Shown: positions 26,533 through 35,898, numbered from the stretch's first letter. The stretch is 64,000 bases of DNA from Cladorhizidae sp. MBARI D1340-BT2 (GCA_028752905.1 JAQNBH010000003.1:4334204-4398203); one strand, 5' to 3'. Notes: generated from the letters alone by a model not told the origin. Program-made: numbers and translations.

Positions 26533-27690
26533 TACTAAGGATACAGACAGCGGGCTATAAATAACTCCTCTCAGCACTGCCACCCTACTCTACTAAGGAT
26601 ACAGGCAGCGGGCTATAAATAACTCCTCTCAGCACTGTCATCCTACTCTACTAAGGATACAGGCAGCAGGCTATATAAATAACTCCTCTCAGCACTGCCA
26701 CCCTACTCTACTAAGGATACAGGCAGCGGGCTATAAATAACTCCTCTCAGCACTGCCACCCTACTCTACTAAGGATACAGGCAGCGGGCTATAAATAATT
26801 CCTCTCAGCACTGCCACCCTACTCTACTAAGGATACAGACAGCGGGCTATAAATAACTCCTCTCAGCACTGCCACCCTACTCTATTAAGACAGACAGCGG
26901 GCTATAAATAACTCCTCTCAGCACTGCCACCCTACTCTACTAAGTATACAGGCAGTGTGCTATAAATAACTCCTCTTAGCACTGCCACCCTACTCTACTA
27001 AGTATACAGACAGCGGGCTATAAATAACTCCTCTCAGCACTGCCATCCTACTCTACTAAAGATACAGGCAGCGGGCTATAAATAACTCCTCTCAGCACTG
27101 CCACCCTACTCTACTAAGGATACAGGCAGCGGGCTATAAATAACTCCTCTCAGCACTGCCACCCTACTCTACTAAGGATACAGGCAGCGGGCTATAAATA
27201 ACTCCTCTCAGCACAGCCACCCTACTCTACTAAGGATACAGGCAGCGGGCTATAAATAACTCCACTCAGCACTGCCACCCTACTCTACTAAGGATACAGG
27301 CAGCGTGCTATAAATAACTCCTCTCAGCACTGCCATCCTACTCTACTAAGGATACAGGCAGCGGGCTATAAATAATTCCTCTCAGCACAGCCACCCTACT
27401 CTACTAAGGATACAGGCAGCGTGCTATAAATAACTCCTCTCAGCACTGCCACCCTACTCTACTAAAGATACAGGCAGTGTGCTATAAATAACTCCTCTCA
27501 GCACTGCCAACCTACTCTACTAAGGATACAGGCAGCGTGCTATAAATAACTCCTCTCAGCACTGCCACCCTACTCTACTAATGATACAGGCAGCGTGCTA
27601 TAAATAACTCCTCTCAGCACTGCCACCCTACTCTACTAAGGATACAGGCAGCGTGATATAAATAACTCCTCTCAGCACAGCCATTCTGTT
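26533..27690. repeat. 58-bp minisatellite with a TATA-like motif per unit
   Basis: About 20 copies of a 58-bp unit containing ACTAAGGATACAGGCAGCGG, GCTATAAATAACTCCTCTC and CAGCACTGCCACCCTACTCT. CTATAAATAA, which resembles a TATA box, is preserved in nearly every unit, while other positions vary (CGGG/CGTG, CACTG/CACAG, CACC/CATC). One unit is shortened near 26885. The array lies about 50 bp beyond the donor of the minus-strand SDR exon, in what would be its first intron. Confidence 0.96.
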
Positions 27691-27741
27691 CAAGAAAGCT
27701 TGACAACACCAAAGAGTAGTAAAGCTAACTAACCCCCTTAC

Positions 27742-28331
27742 TGTTTCTTCCACATCATATCCTCGAAGTCCAAATTCCCAAGCGTCTGGAGCAGAGAGGA
27801 CACCACCACAACACGACTCGGTGCGGACTCCTTGATGCGATCAAGGAGAAGGTGAGTGAGGAGAAAGTGCCCGAGATGGTTCACACCAAATTGTAGCTCG
27901 AACCCGTCCTCTGTAAGCTCGTACGGAGTGAACATCACGCCAGCATTCAACAACAGAATATCAATTCGCTCCTCAGTCTCCAATATATCTGCAGCAAACT
28001 TGCGTATGGAGGCCATGGAAGCCAGATCTAGTTTCTTGAAGAAGATGTCATCACTGCCGCTCTCACTCTTGATCTCCGAGACAGCAGACACACCCCTTTT
28101 GCTGTCGCGACAAGCAATAATAACACGTCCTCCTCTTTTGGCCAGCTCCATTGCTGTGTGCTTGCCAATGCCTGTGTTCCCTCCAGTGATGATCACGGTC
28201 TTGCCATCTATCCTGACTTTGCTGGGACACTTCACTCCATTCACAAAACACACTCTGATAAGGTAGTGCAAAACTCTCAGAGAGACCAGGAAGAGCAACA
28301 AGATGAAAGGATAAAAGAAGTAGGAAGGCAT
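27742..28331 (-). CDS. SDR-family retinol-dehydrogenase-like protein, exon 1 (partial)
   Basis: The first coding exon of an NAD(P)-dependent short-chain dehydrogenase/reductase closest in pattern to the RDH11-14 retinol dehydrogenase group. The first 30 residues are strongly hydrophobic (a likely membrane anchor). Then come the cofactor motif TGGNTGIG (residues 49-56), the basic ACRD segment expected after the second beta strand, NAGV (129-132), the structural Asn in NHLGHF (151-156) and the active-site serine region VVVVSS (174-179). The exon ends at CA|GTAAGG, a good donor in the same phase as the paralogue at 35312. Beyond the donor the frame stops at once, as expected in an intron. The exon with the catalytic YxxxK is not found on this strand between 24.4 kb and the donor. 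It is therefore beyond the 24-kb array, outside the window, or lost, so this may be a dead copy. Start: the first ATG, directly before the hydrophobic segment. Confidence 0.85.
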
Positions 28332-29022
28332 CGTAGAAGATGATATTGGTGGAAGCCTGTCTGCAAGGGGAGAATAACAATCAGCAGAAACTATGCTCCA
28401 TACTTGCAGTCAGGTGAGACCCTTTTAGAGTGGCGTGATTTGGAAACTATCCTAGTAAGTCATAAACAGTAGCTAGTTAAGACAAGCATGCTTACCGTTG
28501 CGATAGGTGTTAGTTTGACCTATATTTTACAACGACTAAAAAAAACGGCTGTGCCTTCAGCGTGCCAGAAGGTAGTGAACTGACGGTCACTAAAACCATT
28601 TTCAAGCTCTCGTATTTCCCCCCCCCCCTCAAACAAAACTTGCGTTTTTCATCAGAAGACAATGCTCACTTTAATATCGAGTCTAATTAGGGAAAATTAA
28701 AAAATTAAAACAACGCAACGCATCCACACTTGCTGGCAACGTGTAGGGCTAGAGCTGAGTCCAACTCTCTAGGCTATGCACGCCCTTCTTCGTCTGTCGA
28801 ATGTATTTATTCGTCTTCATACTGCAGAGCCTGTTAATTAAGGCCACCACACATATATATATTATTATTATATATGATTTTACAGCACTGTATATATAAT
28901 AGCATCAAAATAATGTACAAAGGATGAGAGAGTGCTGAAGGCTTACCAGCAAGAGCTGCTGGTAGCCTTATAGGTAAGAATAGTTAATTGGAGATGGCAA
29001 AGAAAAACATTTACTGCTGAGA
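28332..29022. other. Unique DNA upstream of the minus-strand SDR exon
   Basis: Would hold the 5' region of the minus-strand SDR gene; no convincing TATA/CCAAT pair was picked out. It contains a C-run at 28618-28628 and TA-rich microsatellite sequence around 28850-28905. No other coding segment recognised. Confidence 0.5.
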
Positions 29023-29066
29023 GCCCCTGTGGTGAAATAGGTAGACACATCAGACTTAAAATCTGA
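29023..29066 (+). pseudogene. 5' half of a bacterial/organellar-type tRNA-Leu(UAA)
   Basis: Acceptor 5' strand GCCCCTG is followed by a D-arm with GTGGTG, GGTAGACAC and pairing GTG/CAC. Next is a perfect five-pair anticodon stem TCAGA/TCTGA enclosing the seven-base loop CTTAAAA, with anticodon TAA. The GGTAGACAC signature is typical of bacterial and some organellar tRNA-Leu, not of animal nuclear tRNA-Leu. After the anticodon stem there is no recognisable T-arm (GGTTC box) or 3' acceptor strand; the sequence becomes the end of a LINE coding region read on the other strand. Best read as a tRNA fragment from mitochondrial or bacterial DNA; it cannot make a functional tRNA. Confidence 0.65.
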
Positions 29067-29517
29067 GGCATGGACAAAGATAGTGCCAAGTGCATTGTAA
29101 ATCAGAATTAAAGTTATTTATGAAATATTCCCAGAAAAATGATTTCAGCTTCTTTTTCAAAGTGTAGGTGGAGAGTTTGAGGTCCATCTCAGGTAAGGCA
29201 TTCCACAGTTTGACAACTCGGTTGAAATATATGAAATTTAGATGGTTGTTGGTGGTTTGTGGAAGTAGACACTTATGCTTCGAGTTGGTTAGAAGACCTG
29301 GTATTACAATTCGGAAATTGGACATAGTCATAGATGTTGAAGTGATCTTGGGGCATTTTGAGGCAGTTGATGAGAAATGTGATGTCCAAATGTTCTAGCC
29401 ATAGTGATAAAGGAAGTAACTTGAGAGATATTAGTCTATCCTTGTAATTTAAATGATAATTGTTTAAAACAAACTTGGTTGAGCGGCGCTGAACTTTCTC
29501 AAGTGATTTGATGTCCT
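29056..29517 (-). pseudogene. LINE (CR1/L2/jockey-like) reverse transcriptase, C-terminal end
   Basis: On the minus strand the translation starts DIKSLEKVQRRSTKFVLNNY and continues with LISLKLLPLSLWLEHLDITF and, after one frame change near 29290-29330, FNRVVKLWNALPEMDL. It ends in the Cys-containing tail CTWHYLCPCLRF and a stop. LEKVQRR, LPL..WLE and a final LWNALP are standard for the thumb/C-terminal part of non-LTR retrotransposon reverse transcriptases. Polymerase and endonuclease domains are missing, as expected of a 5'-truncated insertion. The stop codon lies in the anticodon loop of the tRNA-like fragment on the opposite strand, so the 3' UTR is absent and the junction is abrupt. Confidence 0.8.
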
Positions 29518-29958
29518 GATTATCATTGAATTTTGATTATCATTGAATCAAAATTTGTTCAAATAATAGTTGGGTTTTATTGCATTTTCTGTAAGAAAAA
29601 GACTTCTCACTTTTGCTTCACTACAGCGCAGTGTGAAACAGTAACTATCACATTCCATAATAATATCCACAATAGCTAAGCGGGTCCGGGGGGGAGGGAA
29701 TAATCTCGCTAGCCAGACACGATTCAGCAAAACAACGCAGGAGTCAAGCAGACCTAAGTGAACACCAACTGAGCTAAGTTAGAAACCATAGCAATGAACA
29801 TTTTTCATACCAGACTGGTTCGCAGATACCAGGCTGCCAGTATTTATTATTGGTATGCCTTCAGTACATGAACATATGTCATCCCCTACTTGATCATCTC
29901 TCCATAACATATCTGTACTTTAAAATCATTATCAAATCAAATCAATTGTAAGTGTGTA
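29518..29958. other. Unique DNA, no gene recognised
   Basis: A 15-bp direct repeat (GATTATCATTGAAT-type) lies at 29518-29548, next to the 5'-truncated LINE end. The rest shows no coding or RNA-gene signal. A G-run occurs at 29687-29697. Confidence 0.5.
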
Positions 29959-30066
29959 TTTTTTTAATCGAGCAGCCACCTATATACAAGATGTTACTCA
30001 ACATTACTTACAGTAATAAAGTTGAGTAACATCTTGTATATAGGTGGCTACTCGATTTAAAAAAAA
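29959..30066. mobile_element. Long perfect-arm hairpin, MITE-like
   Basis: Two inverted arms of about 44 bp (29959-30002 and 30021-30066) flank an 18-bp spacer. The arms match except for one substitution (GCAGCC against GTAGCC on the same strand sense) and a one-base length difference in the T/A run. The outer ends are T-rich and A-rich. Such long arms with few changes suggest a recent small fold-back element or an unreported hairpin RNA locus. No family assignment was possible. Confidence 0.75.
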
Positions 30067-30773
30067 TGAGAGAAAGGATTCTCTTTAAATGTCATGTAGT
30101 CTATGTAATACAAACTGACCAAGCATATACTCACATAATTTTGCCTGGCTGCACCAGCTGTTGGTATCTGTCTATAATTTTCTATGTATCTATTCTACAT
30201 TGTCATATCGTCGGAAAGTTTTTAAATCAGTTTTTTGGTCTCAACTAGTATATATTTCGCCATTGACAAGCAGAATCCTTAAAGTATTGGATGTCGGCTA
30301 AAAATAATCTATATACAAGACAAGAAAGTGTATCGCTCATCAGTAAGGAATGTACACCACCATCATTTGTATACCCTTTACCTATTATATTCACAGCAGC
30401 TATAATATGACCATGTGAAAATGAAGTGCAGTGTGGATGACAGTATGTATATATATATATATATGTACTCTCTGCTTTAACACAGCATTGAGCACTATTT
30501 GTAGCCTTCATCAGCAAACTACCTTCTAAGTATATTATATATATATATATATGTCCCTGTGAAGGACTGACTAGTCATTACACAGCCTCAGGGGGTTATA
30601 ATTATGGGTAAGGGTTTTTATGACATTTGATATCTTATAGGTGTCAGTTTGCCTATAAAAATTAATAGAAACAAGACAAAGAGTCTATTAAAAAATGAAA
30701 TCATACCGGTTGTTAGGTGCACATTTTTTGTTAGTAATAATGGTTCCACCACTATATAGTTACTAGTTGATAC
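30067..30773. other. AT-rich DNA with TA microsatellites, no gene recognised
   Basis: Short (TA)n runs occur at about 30447-30463 and 30532-30552. Between them is a sequence containing CTGATGAAGGCTAC on the minus strand (ribozyme-like start, no matching second half). Nothing coding recognised. Confidence 0.5.
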
Positions 30774-30996
30774 GTGAGTCGCTTGAAATCTTGGGCAATG
30801 CAATACTCGAGTCGCTTGGGCAATGCAATACTCGAGTCGCTTGAAATCTTGGGCAATGCAATACTCGAGTCGCTTGAAATCTTGGGCAATGCAATACTCG
30901 AGTCGCTTGAAATCTTGGGCAATGCAATACTCGAGTCGCTTGAAATCTTGGGCAATACAATACTCGAGTCTCTTGAAATCTTGGGCAATTCTTTCC
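30774..30996. repeat. 33-bp tandem repeat
   Basis: About 6.5 copies of a 33-bp unit: CTCGAGTCGCTTGAAATCTT then GGGCAATGCAATA. One unit near 30815 lacks the TGAAATCTT segment. 33 bp is eleven codons with no stop in several frames on both strands, so short repeat-coded frames appear (for example LESLEILGNAI). These are by-products. Confidence 0.95.
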
Positions 30997-31726
30997 ACAG
31001 TTCAATCCATGTTAGTCGTATGGCCTAATCATTCTTACCTTACGGCCTCTTTGGCAGGATGCTATATCTTTGCTACTGGGTAGGATGGAGTCAAAAATAA
31101 ATTGCACCAGGACACCAATGATCCCATCACAATGCAAAGATATTGTGGATGCAGTTTTAAAATAATAATTTCAACATTACTTTGCTGACTTCTCAGAAAA
31201 CTTTTGAGGGTTTTTTTCTTCCTTCTTCCTTTTTTCTTCTTCCAACCCACCCCACCCCAATTATTAACCGAAGCTAATCATGAGCATGACATTCACACAT
31301 AATAATTTGTGATTATGAAGTCATGAATGGATATGCTACAGCAAGATTTTTATATAGCGTGTATGGATCATATGACACAGGTCTACATCATCGAAGTGGG
31401 TCCAAAGGGTTCAACTGTGGTTGTCTTTTTGATGTTAGTGACGCTGCCTACTGCTTGTTTGTGCCAATTGGAGCAGCAATGTGAACTACGAATTTGATAA
31501 CAAACTTGCTTTCTTCAGTGTTAGAATCTGCAGTAATCGAGTTCACCAATCATGATGCAGATATGGAGTATTGTCAGCATTAACACTCAGGATGTAAAGG
31601 AATGCATGGAATTATTAAAGAATTGGAATATTAGAGGATTCAGAATGTCAAAGGAATTGACTGAATAATGCAAGCATAGTAAGAGAAAGGAAATGAAGAA
31701 GACTAATAATCATTATAAAATACCCA
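30997..31726. other. Unique DNA, no gene recognised
   Basis: Pyrimidine-rich stretch at about 31205-31260 (T/C tract ending in CCACCCCACCCC). Otherwise no coding, RNA-gene or transposon signal recognised. Confidence 0.5.
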
Positions 31727-31787
31727 TCTCAATCATCAACTTGAAATTGTATTCTCTTGACGGTTTGACTAGATGCTCTAACCTTGT
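31727..31787 (-). mobile_element. Degenerate arm of the hammerhead-bearing element
   Basis: On the minus strand it matches the family from GGTTAGAGCATCTAGTC through GAGAATACAATTTCAAGTTG. The CTGATGA core is gone, GAAA has become CAAA and the stem III/cleavage segment reads CCGTC, so no ribozyme could form. Confidence 0.7.
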
Positions 31788-31929
31788 ATTTTCCACACAA
31801 ATAATGTTCAAAAATTGATTACAATAATTTAGTTTTTTTCTGCCCAATTATCCTCTTCCTTTTCCCAAAGGTTTTGTCATCGATAGCAATGATTCTCTCA
31901 GCTGGAAGGATTGTGGCTAGATATGATTA

Positions 31930-32135
31930 CTCTCAATGAACTCTCAGTTGACATAATAAAATTACAATGACCTTCTCAATAATGAACTTGAATTTTACTC
32001 ACTTGGCGTTTCCACTAGATTCTCTAGCCTTCATCAGAAATATGATGAAGGCTAGAGCATCTAGCTGAAATGTCGAGAGAGTAAAATTCAAATTGATTAC
32101 TGAGGTCATCGTTACGATTATTGAACTCAATTATT
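31930..32135. mobile_element. Head-to-head fold-back element with two hammerhead-like cores
   Basis: Two inverted arms of the same family meet at about 32037-32043. The left arm, read on the minus strand, keeps CTGATGA (32037-32031) and GAAAC, but the cleavage triplet region reads GCC. The right arm, on the plus strand, keeps the stem II sequence GGCTAGAGCATCTAG and GAAATGTC, but the core reads ATGATGA. Each arm thus has one disabling core change. The left outer flank TCTCAATGAACTCTCAGTTG is the reverse complement of the outer flank of the 47.2-kb copy, so it belongs to the element. Confidence 0.75.
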
Positions 32136-32684
32136 GACCAGTCATATAAAAACTACACAATTTTGTGGCAATTTCTGTACATGAAGATCTGTAACAGCAC
32201 ATAACAATTTTTATGACTGTAATGGTTCTATTGCATTTTCTGTATATATGCCATATAGAAGGAAACCTACTTCAACATGCTTGATTATTACAACAAAATG
32301 CTATTAATTTAAAAAATTTTAAAGTGTCACATTTTGAAAAGTTATATTGCCCCCCCAAAATTTAAACCAAAATATAACTATTGCATTCTCTGCATATAAA
32401 CATTCTCTGCATATAAAGAAATTACTGATGCAAAATATTTGATCTACCTGCTCTCAACTGATCTGAAAAATACGACACTTTGACCATCATTCGGATATAA
32501 AATAAATCTCTGTAGCGGGGGAAAAACACATTGTTTTAAAACCATTATATAATATAGTTTTATTCACTCTCTCCATGTAAACAAATGTCATACTACACTT
32601 CATCTTAACTTCCCCCCCCCCCCCCCCCTCTCAAAAATGTACAAAACTTACAAATTTTGTAAGCATTCTCTACCTCGAACAGAT
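32136..32684. other. AT-rich unique DNA, no gene recognised
   Basis: Contains repeated short phrases (CATTCTCTGCATATAAA twice near 32385-32420) and an 18-base C-run near 32612-32629. No coding signal. Confidence 0.5.
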
Positions 32685-32790
32685 AATAACAATAACTTCC
32701 TCAACAATCAACTTGAAATTTACTCACTCGACATTTTGTAAATTTCAAGTTGATGTTGAGGAAGTTATTATTACATTATGGAAACTGAGA
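32685..32790. mobile_element. Internally deleted fold-back copy of the same family
   Basis: Inverted arms of about 36 bp (around 32686-32721 and 32738-32773) carry the family's outer part (CTTCCTCAACAATCAACTTG and its complement). The ribozyme centre is reduced to a short CTCGACATTTTG remnant. The right flank GAAACTGAGAGTTCATTGAA matches the outer flank of the other copies. Confidence 0.75.
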
Positions 32791-33009
32791 GTTCATTGAA
32801 AGGAATTATACCCATTCCTTGTGAAGGCCTCTCTAGTAGCAATAGCCTGCTCTCAGCAAATATTTACCGCCACAAGATTCGAGAATGGAATCAAAATCAT
32901 TTTGACTATTATTATTCTGTCTGACACTGTGTATTTTATGTCATCATATTTCCTCACCCTTCTATATCCTTGCCATGCCCGTTCCTGCATTTTCATTCAT
33001 CATGATCTA
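32791..33009. other. Unique DNA, no gene recognised
   Basis: No conserved coding segment; the short frame that crosses it is not supported. Confidence 0.45.
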
Positions 33010-33186
33010 CATTGTCCAAGGTACTGCCATGCAATGTATATATATTTGAGTGATGTCCCAGGTACTGCCATGCTATGTATAATATATATATATGAGTGAT
33101 GTCCCAGCTACTGTAATATATATGATGATGTCCCAGATACTGCCATGCTATGTATATATATGAGTGATGTCCCGGTACTGCCATGC

Positions 33187-33228
<42 letters not shown>

Positions 33229-33275
33229 TGATGTCCCAAGTACTACCATGCTATGTATATATATATGATGATGTC
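33010..33275. repeat. TA-rich minisatellite, left part
   Basis: Irregular units of about 35-50 bp built on GATGTCCCAGGTACTGCCAT, GCTATGTATATATATGAGT and variable (TA)n, with at least six copies. The same repeat resumes at 34425, so the transposase remnant between them sits inside one array. Confidence 0.9.
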
Positions 33276-33289
33276 CCAAATGCGCATGA

Positions 33290-34245
33290 GACTGCAGAAG
33301 GTGGCATTAAGGTGCTGTGTCCAACTCGATGGAGAGTGAGAACTGGTGCCATTGGTGCTGTGATCAATCAGTATGGTGTTATTATGGAAACCATGGAAGA
33401 AGTCCATCAAACAACCCATGATGATTATGGATTGAAAGCAGCTGGAATACTTGCTGCTTTGGAAAAATTTGAAATTTTATTTGGTTTAAAATTGGGTCAC
33501 CTTCTTTTCAGTGCTGCTGAAGAAACTTCTAAAGTCTTACAAGCCAAGGATCTAAGCATTCAAGAGGCAATGTCAGCAGTTAATGTAACAAGATTTTTAC
33601 AAGCGCCAGAGGAAAGATGTAGAGTTTGAAAGGTTCTATAGTGCTGTTGTTGATCAGGCTTATTCATTGGAAATTGGGGGCCCTAAACTGCCAAAGGTTA
33701 CCGATAGCAGTCAACCTCATCAGTTTGATGAACCCAAAGTTTACTTTCGTAAAATTTATTATGAAGCTTGTGATATCCTTATCCAAGAACTGGATGATCG
33801 ATTTAAGCAAGTGCATTTAATGAACCCCATGATTGCAATGGAATCACTTCTTATTAAGGCTACTAATGGATGAAAGTGAGCTTGAAGTCATTCAAGAATC
33901 TGTTTTTAAGAATGACCTTGACTTTGATCGACTGAAGAAGCATCTGGGAGTTCTAGTTGATGTTATCAACCAGGCCTTACCAGAAGTGAAGAAAGTAACT
34001 AGCATTCGAACAATATGTGAAGCTATGAGTACACTTGCGTATCGATCAATGTTTCCAGATTGCTACGCCTCTACTTTACAGTTCCAATTACATCCTCAAC
34101 CTCTGAAAGAAGTTTTTCCACTTTAAGACGTGTTCTAACATACTTAAGATCCACTATGTCAGAAAAAAGGTGCATTTTACTACACATCCACAAGGCTCAC
34201 AGATAGACTTAACTTACAAGAAATTGCCCAAGATTTTATAACACT
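33290..34245 (+). pseudogene. hAT-family / ZMYM1-like transposase remnant (frameshifted)
   Basis: Successive frames give a continuous match to the C-terminal half of ZMYM1-like hAT transposases. Segments in order: CPTRWRVRTGAI, HQTTHDDYGLKAAGILAALE, FEILFGLKLGHLLF, a second frame with QPHQFDEPKVYFRKIYYEAC and IAMESLLIKATNG, a third frame with RLKKHLGVLVDVINQALPEV, and finally LRRVLTYLRSTMSEK and LLHIHKA of the hAT dimerisation domain. Frame changes lie near 33592-33606, near 33870, and around 34127-34180. The N-terminal zinc finger and first DDE part are absent, so it cannot be active. No terminal inverted repeats are seen; both flanks are the TA-rich minisatellite. Confidence 0.8.
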
Positions 34246-34424
34246 AAATGAAGATACTTTGGAACATTATAAATAATCATTGTAATTTGTGTATGTGTGT
34301 GTGTGTATAAAAGTTGTGGCTTTAAAAAGTTTGGGTAGTCTTCAAAAATTTTAGCATGCTTACATGCGCCATCCCCTTGCCCCCCCCAACCAGCAACTAC
34401 TGGAGCCACCCCTGTAATATTATA

Positions 34425-34571
34425 TATGAGTGATGTCCCAGGTACTACTGCCATGCTATGTATATATATATGAGTGATGTCCCAGGGCTGCCATGCTATG
34501 TATATATATATATGAGGGTTGTTCCAGGTACTGCCATGCATATATGAGTGTCCCAGGGCTGCCATGCTCTG

Positions 34572-34610
<39 letters not shown>

Positions 34611-34852
34611 GAGGGTTGTTCCAGGTACTGCCATGCTATGTATGAGTGATGTCCCAGGTTCTGCCATGATATGTATATATATATGAGTGATGTCCCATGT
34701 TGCCATGCTATGTATATATATATGAGTGATGTCACTGCCATGCTATTTATATATATATATGAGTGATGTCCCATGTGCTGCCATGCTATGTATATAAATG
34801 AGTGATGTCCCAGGTACTGCCAGTGATGTCCCATTGCCATGCTATGTATAGA
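34425..34852. repeat. TA-rich minisatellite, right part
   Basis: At least ten irregular units of the GATGTCCCAGG...CTGCCATGCTATGTA repeat with interspersed (TA)n. A (TG)n tract near 34290-34308 and a C-run near 34380 lie just before it. Apparent frames (for example HIYIYI-rich) are repeat artefacts. Confidence 0.9.
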
Positions 34853-34881
34853 GCGCATTTAACGCATTTCAAAAAATGTTT

Positions 34882-34940
34882 GATTGGCCAACAACTTTGA
34901 AAAAGTCTAACAGCGTTCTGATTGGCCAACAACTATAAAA
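34882..34940 (+). promoter_or_regulatory. Candidate core promoter: two CCAAT-type boxes and a TATA box
   Basis: GATTGGCC, an inverted CCAAT (NF-Y-type) box, occurs twice, at 34882 and 34920, each followed by AACAACT. TATAAAA follows at 34934. The arrangement lies about 370 bp before the ATG of the plus-strand SDR and is the only such cluster nearby. No transcription start is known; assignment to this gene is inferred from position. Confidence 0.5.
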
Positions 34941-35119
34941 AAAACACACTTCGGACTCTTCAATCTGGGCATCCTGACGGTAGCTTACAAATTACGCAAC
35001 GTGGCGGCGTTACCTAAAAGCTACGTTAGAGCTCGCTTAACACAAGCAGTCCAGGTTGCCTCTAGCCCTACTCTATTACTATGTCTCCAGAAAATTGCTT
35101 CCTGCGCAGCACCTACTTT

Positions 35120-35205
35120 GGGGGGGAAAAGAAAAGAAAAAAAAGAGGGGGGGAAAAGGGGGAAAAAGGGGAAAAAACTTTAGTTGGGGGAGCGGGGGGA
35201 TTAAG
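35120..35205 (+). promoter_or_regulatory. Polypurine / G-run tract in the SDR 5' region
   Basis: Nearly pure G/A tract at 35120-35178, followed by further G-runs to about 35198. At least six runs of four or more G are separated by short A-rich loops. Such DNA can form a G-quadruplex or triplex. It lies between the candidate promoter and the SDR start codon, so it may be transcribed as 5' UTR. Confidence 0.6.
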
Positions 35206-35311
35206 AAGGGGTTAAAAAGGGCACGCGCATGCGAATTAGAGGGTCTTCGTTTACCATAAACGCTTTGCATGTGACTTCTCGTTCCTACTTCAGATTTTCT
35301 TCCTCCTTCCC

Positions 35312-35898
35312 ATGATTCCTTTCTACAACCCCCTATACTATCTCTACTTGTTGCTCTTCCTGGTCTCTCTGGCATTTTTTATCAGAGTGTGTCTAGTTAA
35401 AACAGTGAAATGTCCCAGCAAAGTCAGGATAGATGGCAAGACCGTGATCATCACCGGAGCGAACACAGGCATTGGCAAGCAAACAGCAATCCAGCTGGCC
35501 AAAAGAGGAGGACGTATTATCATTGCCTGTCGTAACACAAAAAAAAGTGTGTCTGCTGTCTCGGAGATCAAGAGCGAGAGTGGCAGTGATGACATCTTCT
35601 TCAAGAAACTAGATCTGGCTTCCATGGCCTCCATACGCAAGTTTGCTGCAGATATATTGGAGACTGAGGAGCGAATTGATATTCTGTTGTTGAATGCTGG
35701 CGTGATGTTCACTCCGTACGAGCTTACAGAGGACGGGTTCGAGCTACAATTTGGTGTGAACCATCTGGGGCACTTTCTCCTCACTCACCTTCTCCTTGAT
35801 CGCATCAAGGAGTCCGCACCGAGTCGTGTTGTGGTGGTGTCCTCTCTGGGCCACATGCTTGGGAATTTGGACTTTGAAGATATGATGTGGAAGAAGAG
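35312..35898 (+). CDS. SDR-family retinol-dehydrogenase-like protein, exon 1
   Basis: Paralogue of the minus-strand exon at 27742-28331. The hydrophobic N-terminus (residues 5-28) is followed by TGANTGIG (48-55), ACRN, NAGV (128-131), NHLGHF and VVVVSS (173-178). The family acts at membranes, usually the endoplasmic reticulum, reducing or oxidising retinoid or other lipid carbonyls with NADP(H); substrate cannot be assigned here. The exon ends AAGAAGAG|GTGTGT. The split codon AG|G joins in frame to exon 2 at 43067. Residues from about SGSDDIFFKK to DDMMWKK-type end are the same as in the minus-strand copy, whereas the first 30 differ. Start: an ATG preceding the hydrophobic anchor, with stop-containing sequence upstream. 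Confidence 0.88.

Noticed and set aside
27856..28266. Plus-strand 136-codon frame opposite the SDR exon
   Set aside because: It is the antisense shadow of the SDR exon; the same shadow appears opposite the paralogue at 35344-35784.
30480..30535. A further hammerhead (CTGATGAAGGCTAC on the minus strand)
   Set aside because: The CTGATGA core is present, but no GAAA plus GTC segment or closing stem II follows at a suitable distance.
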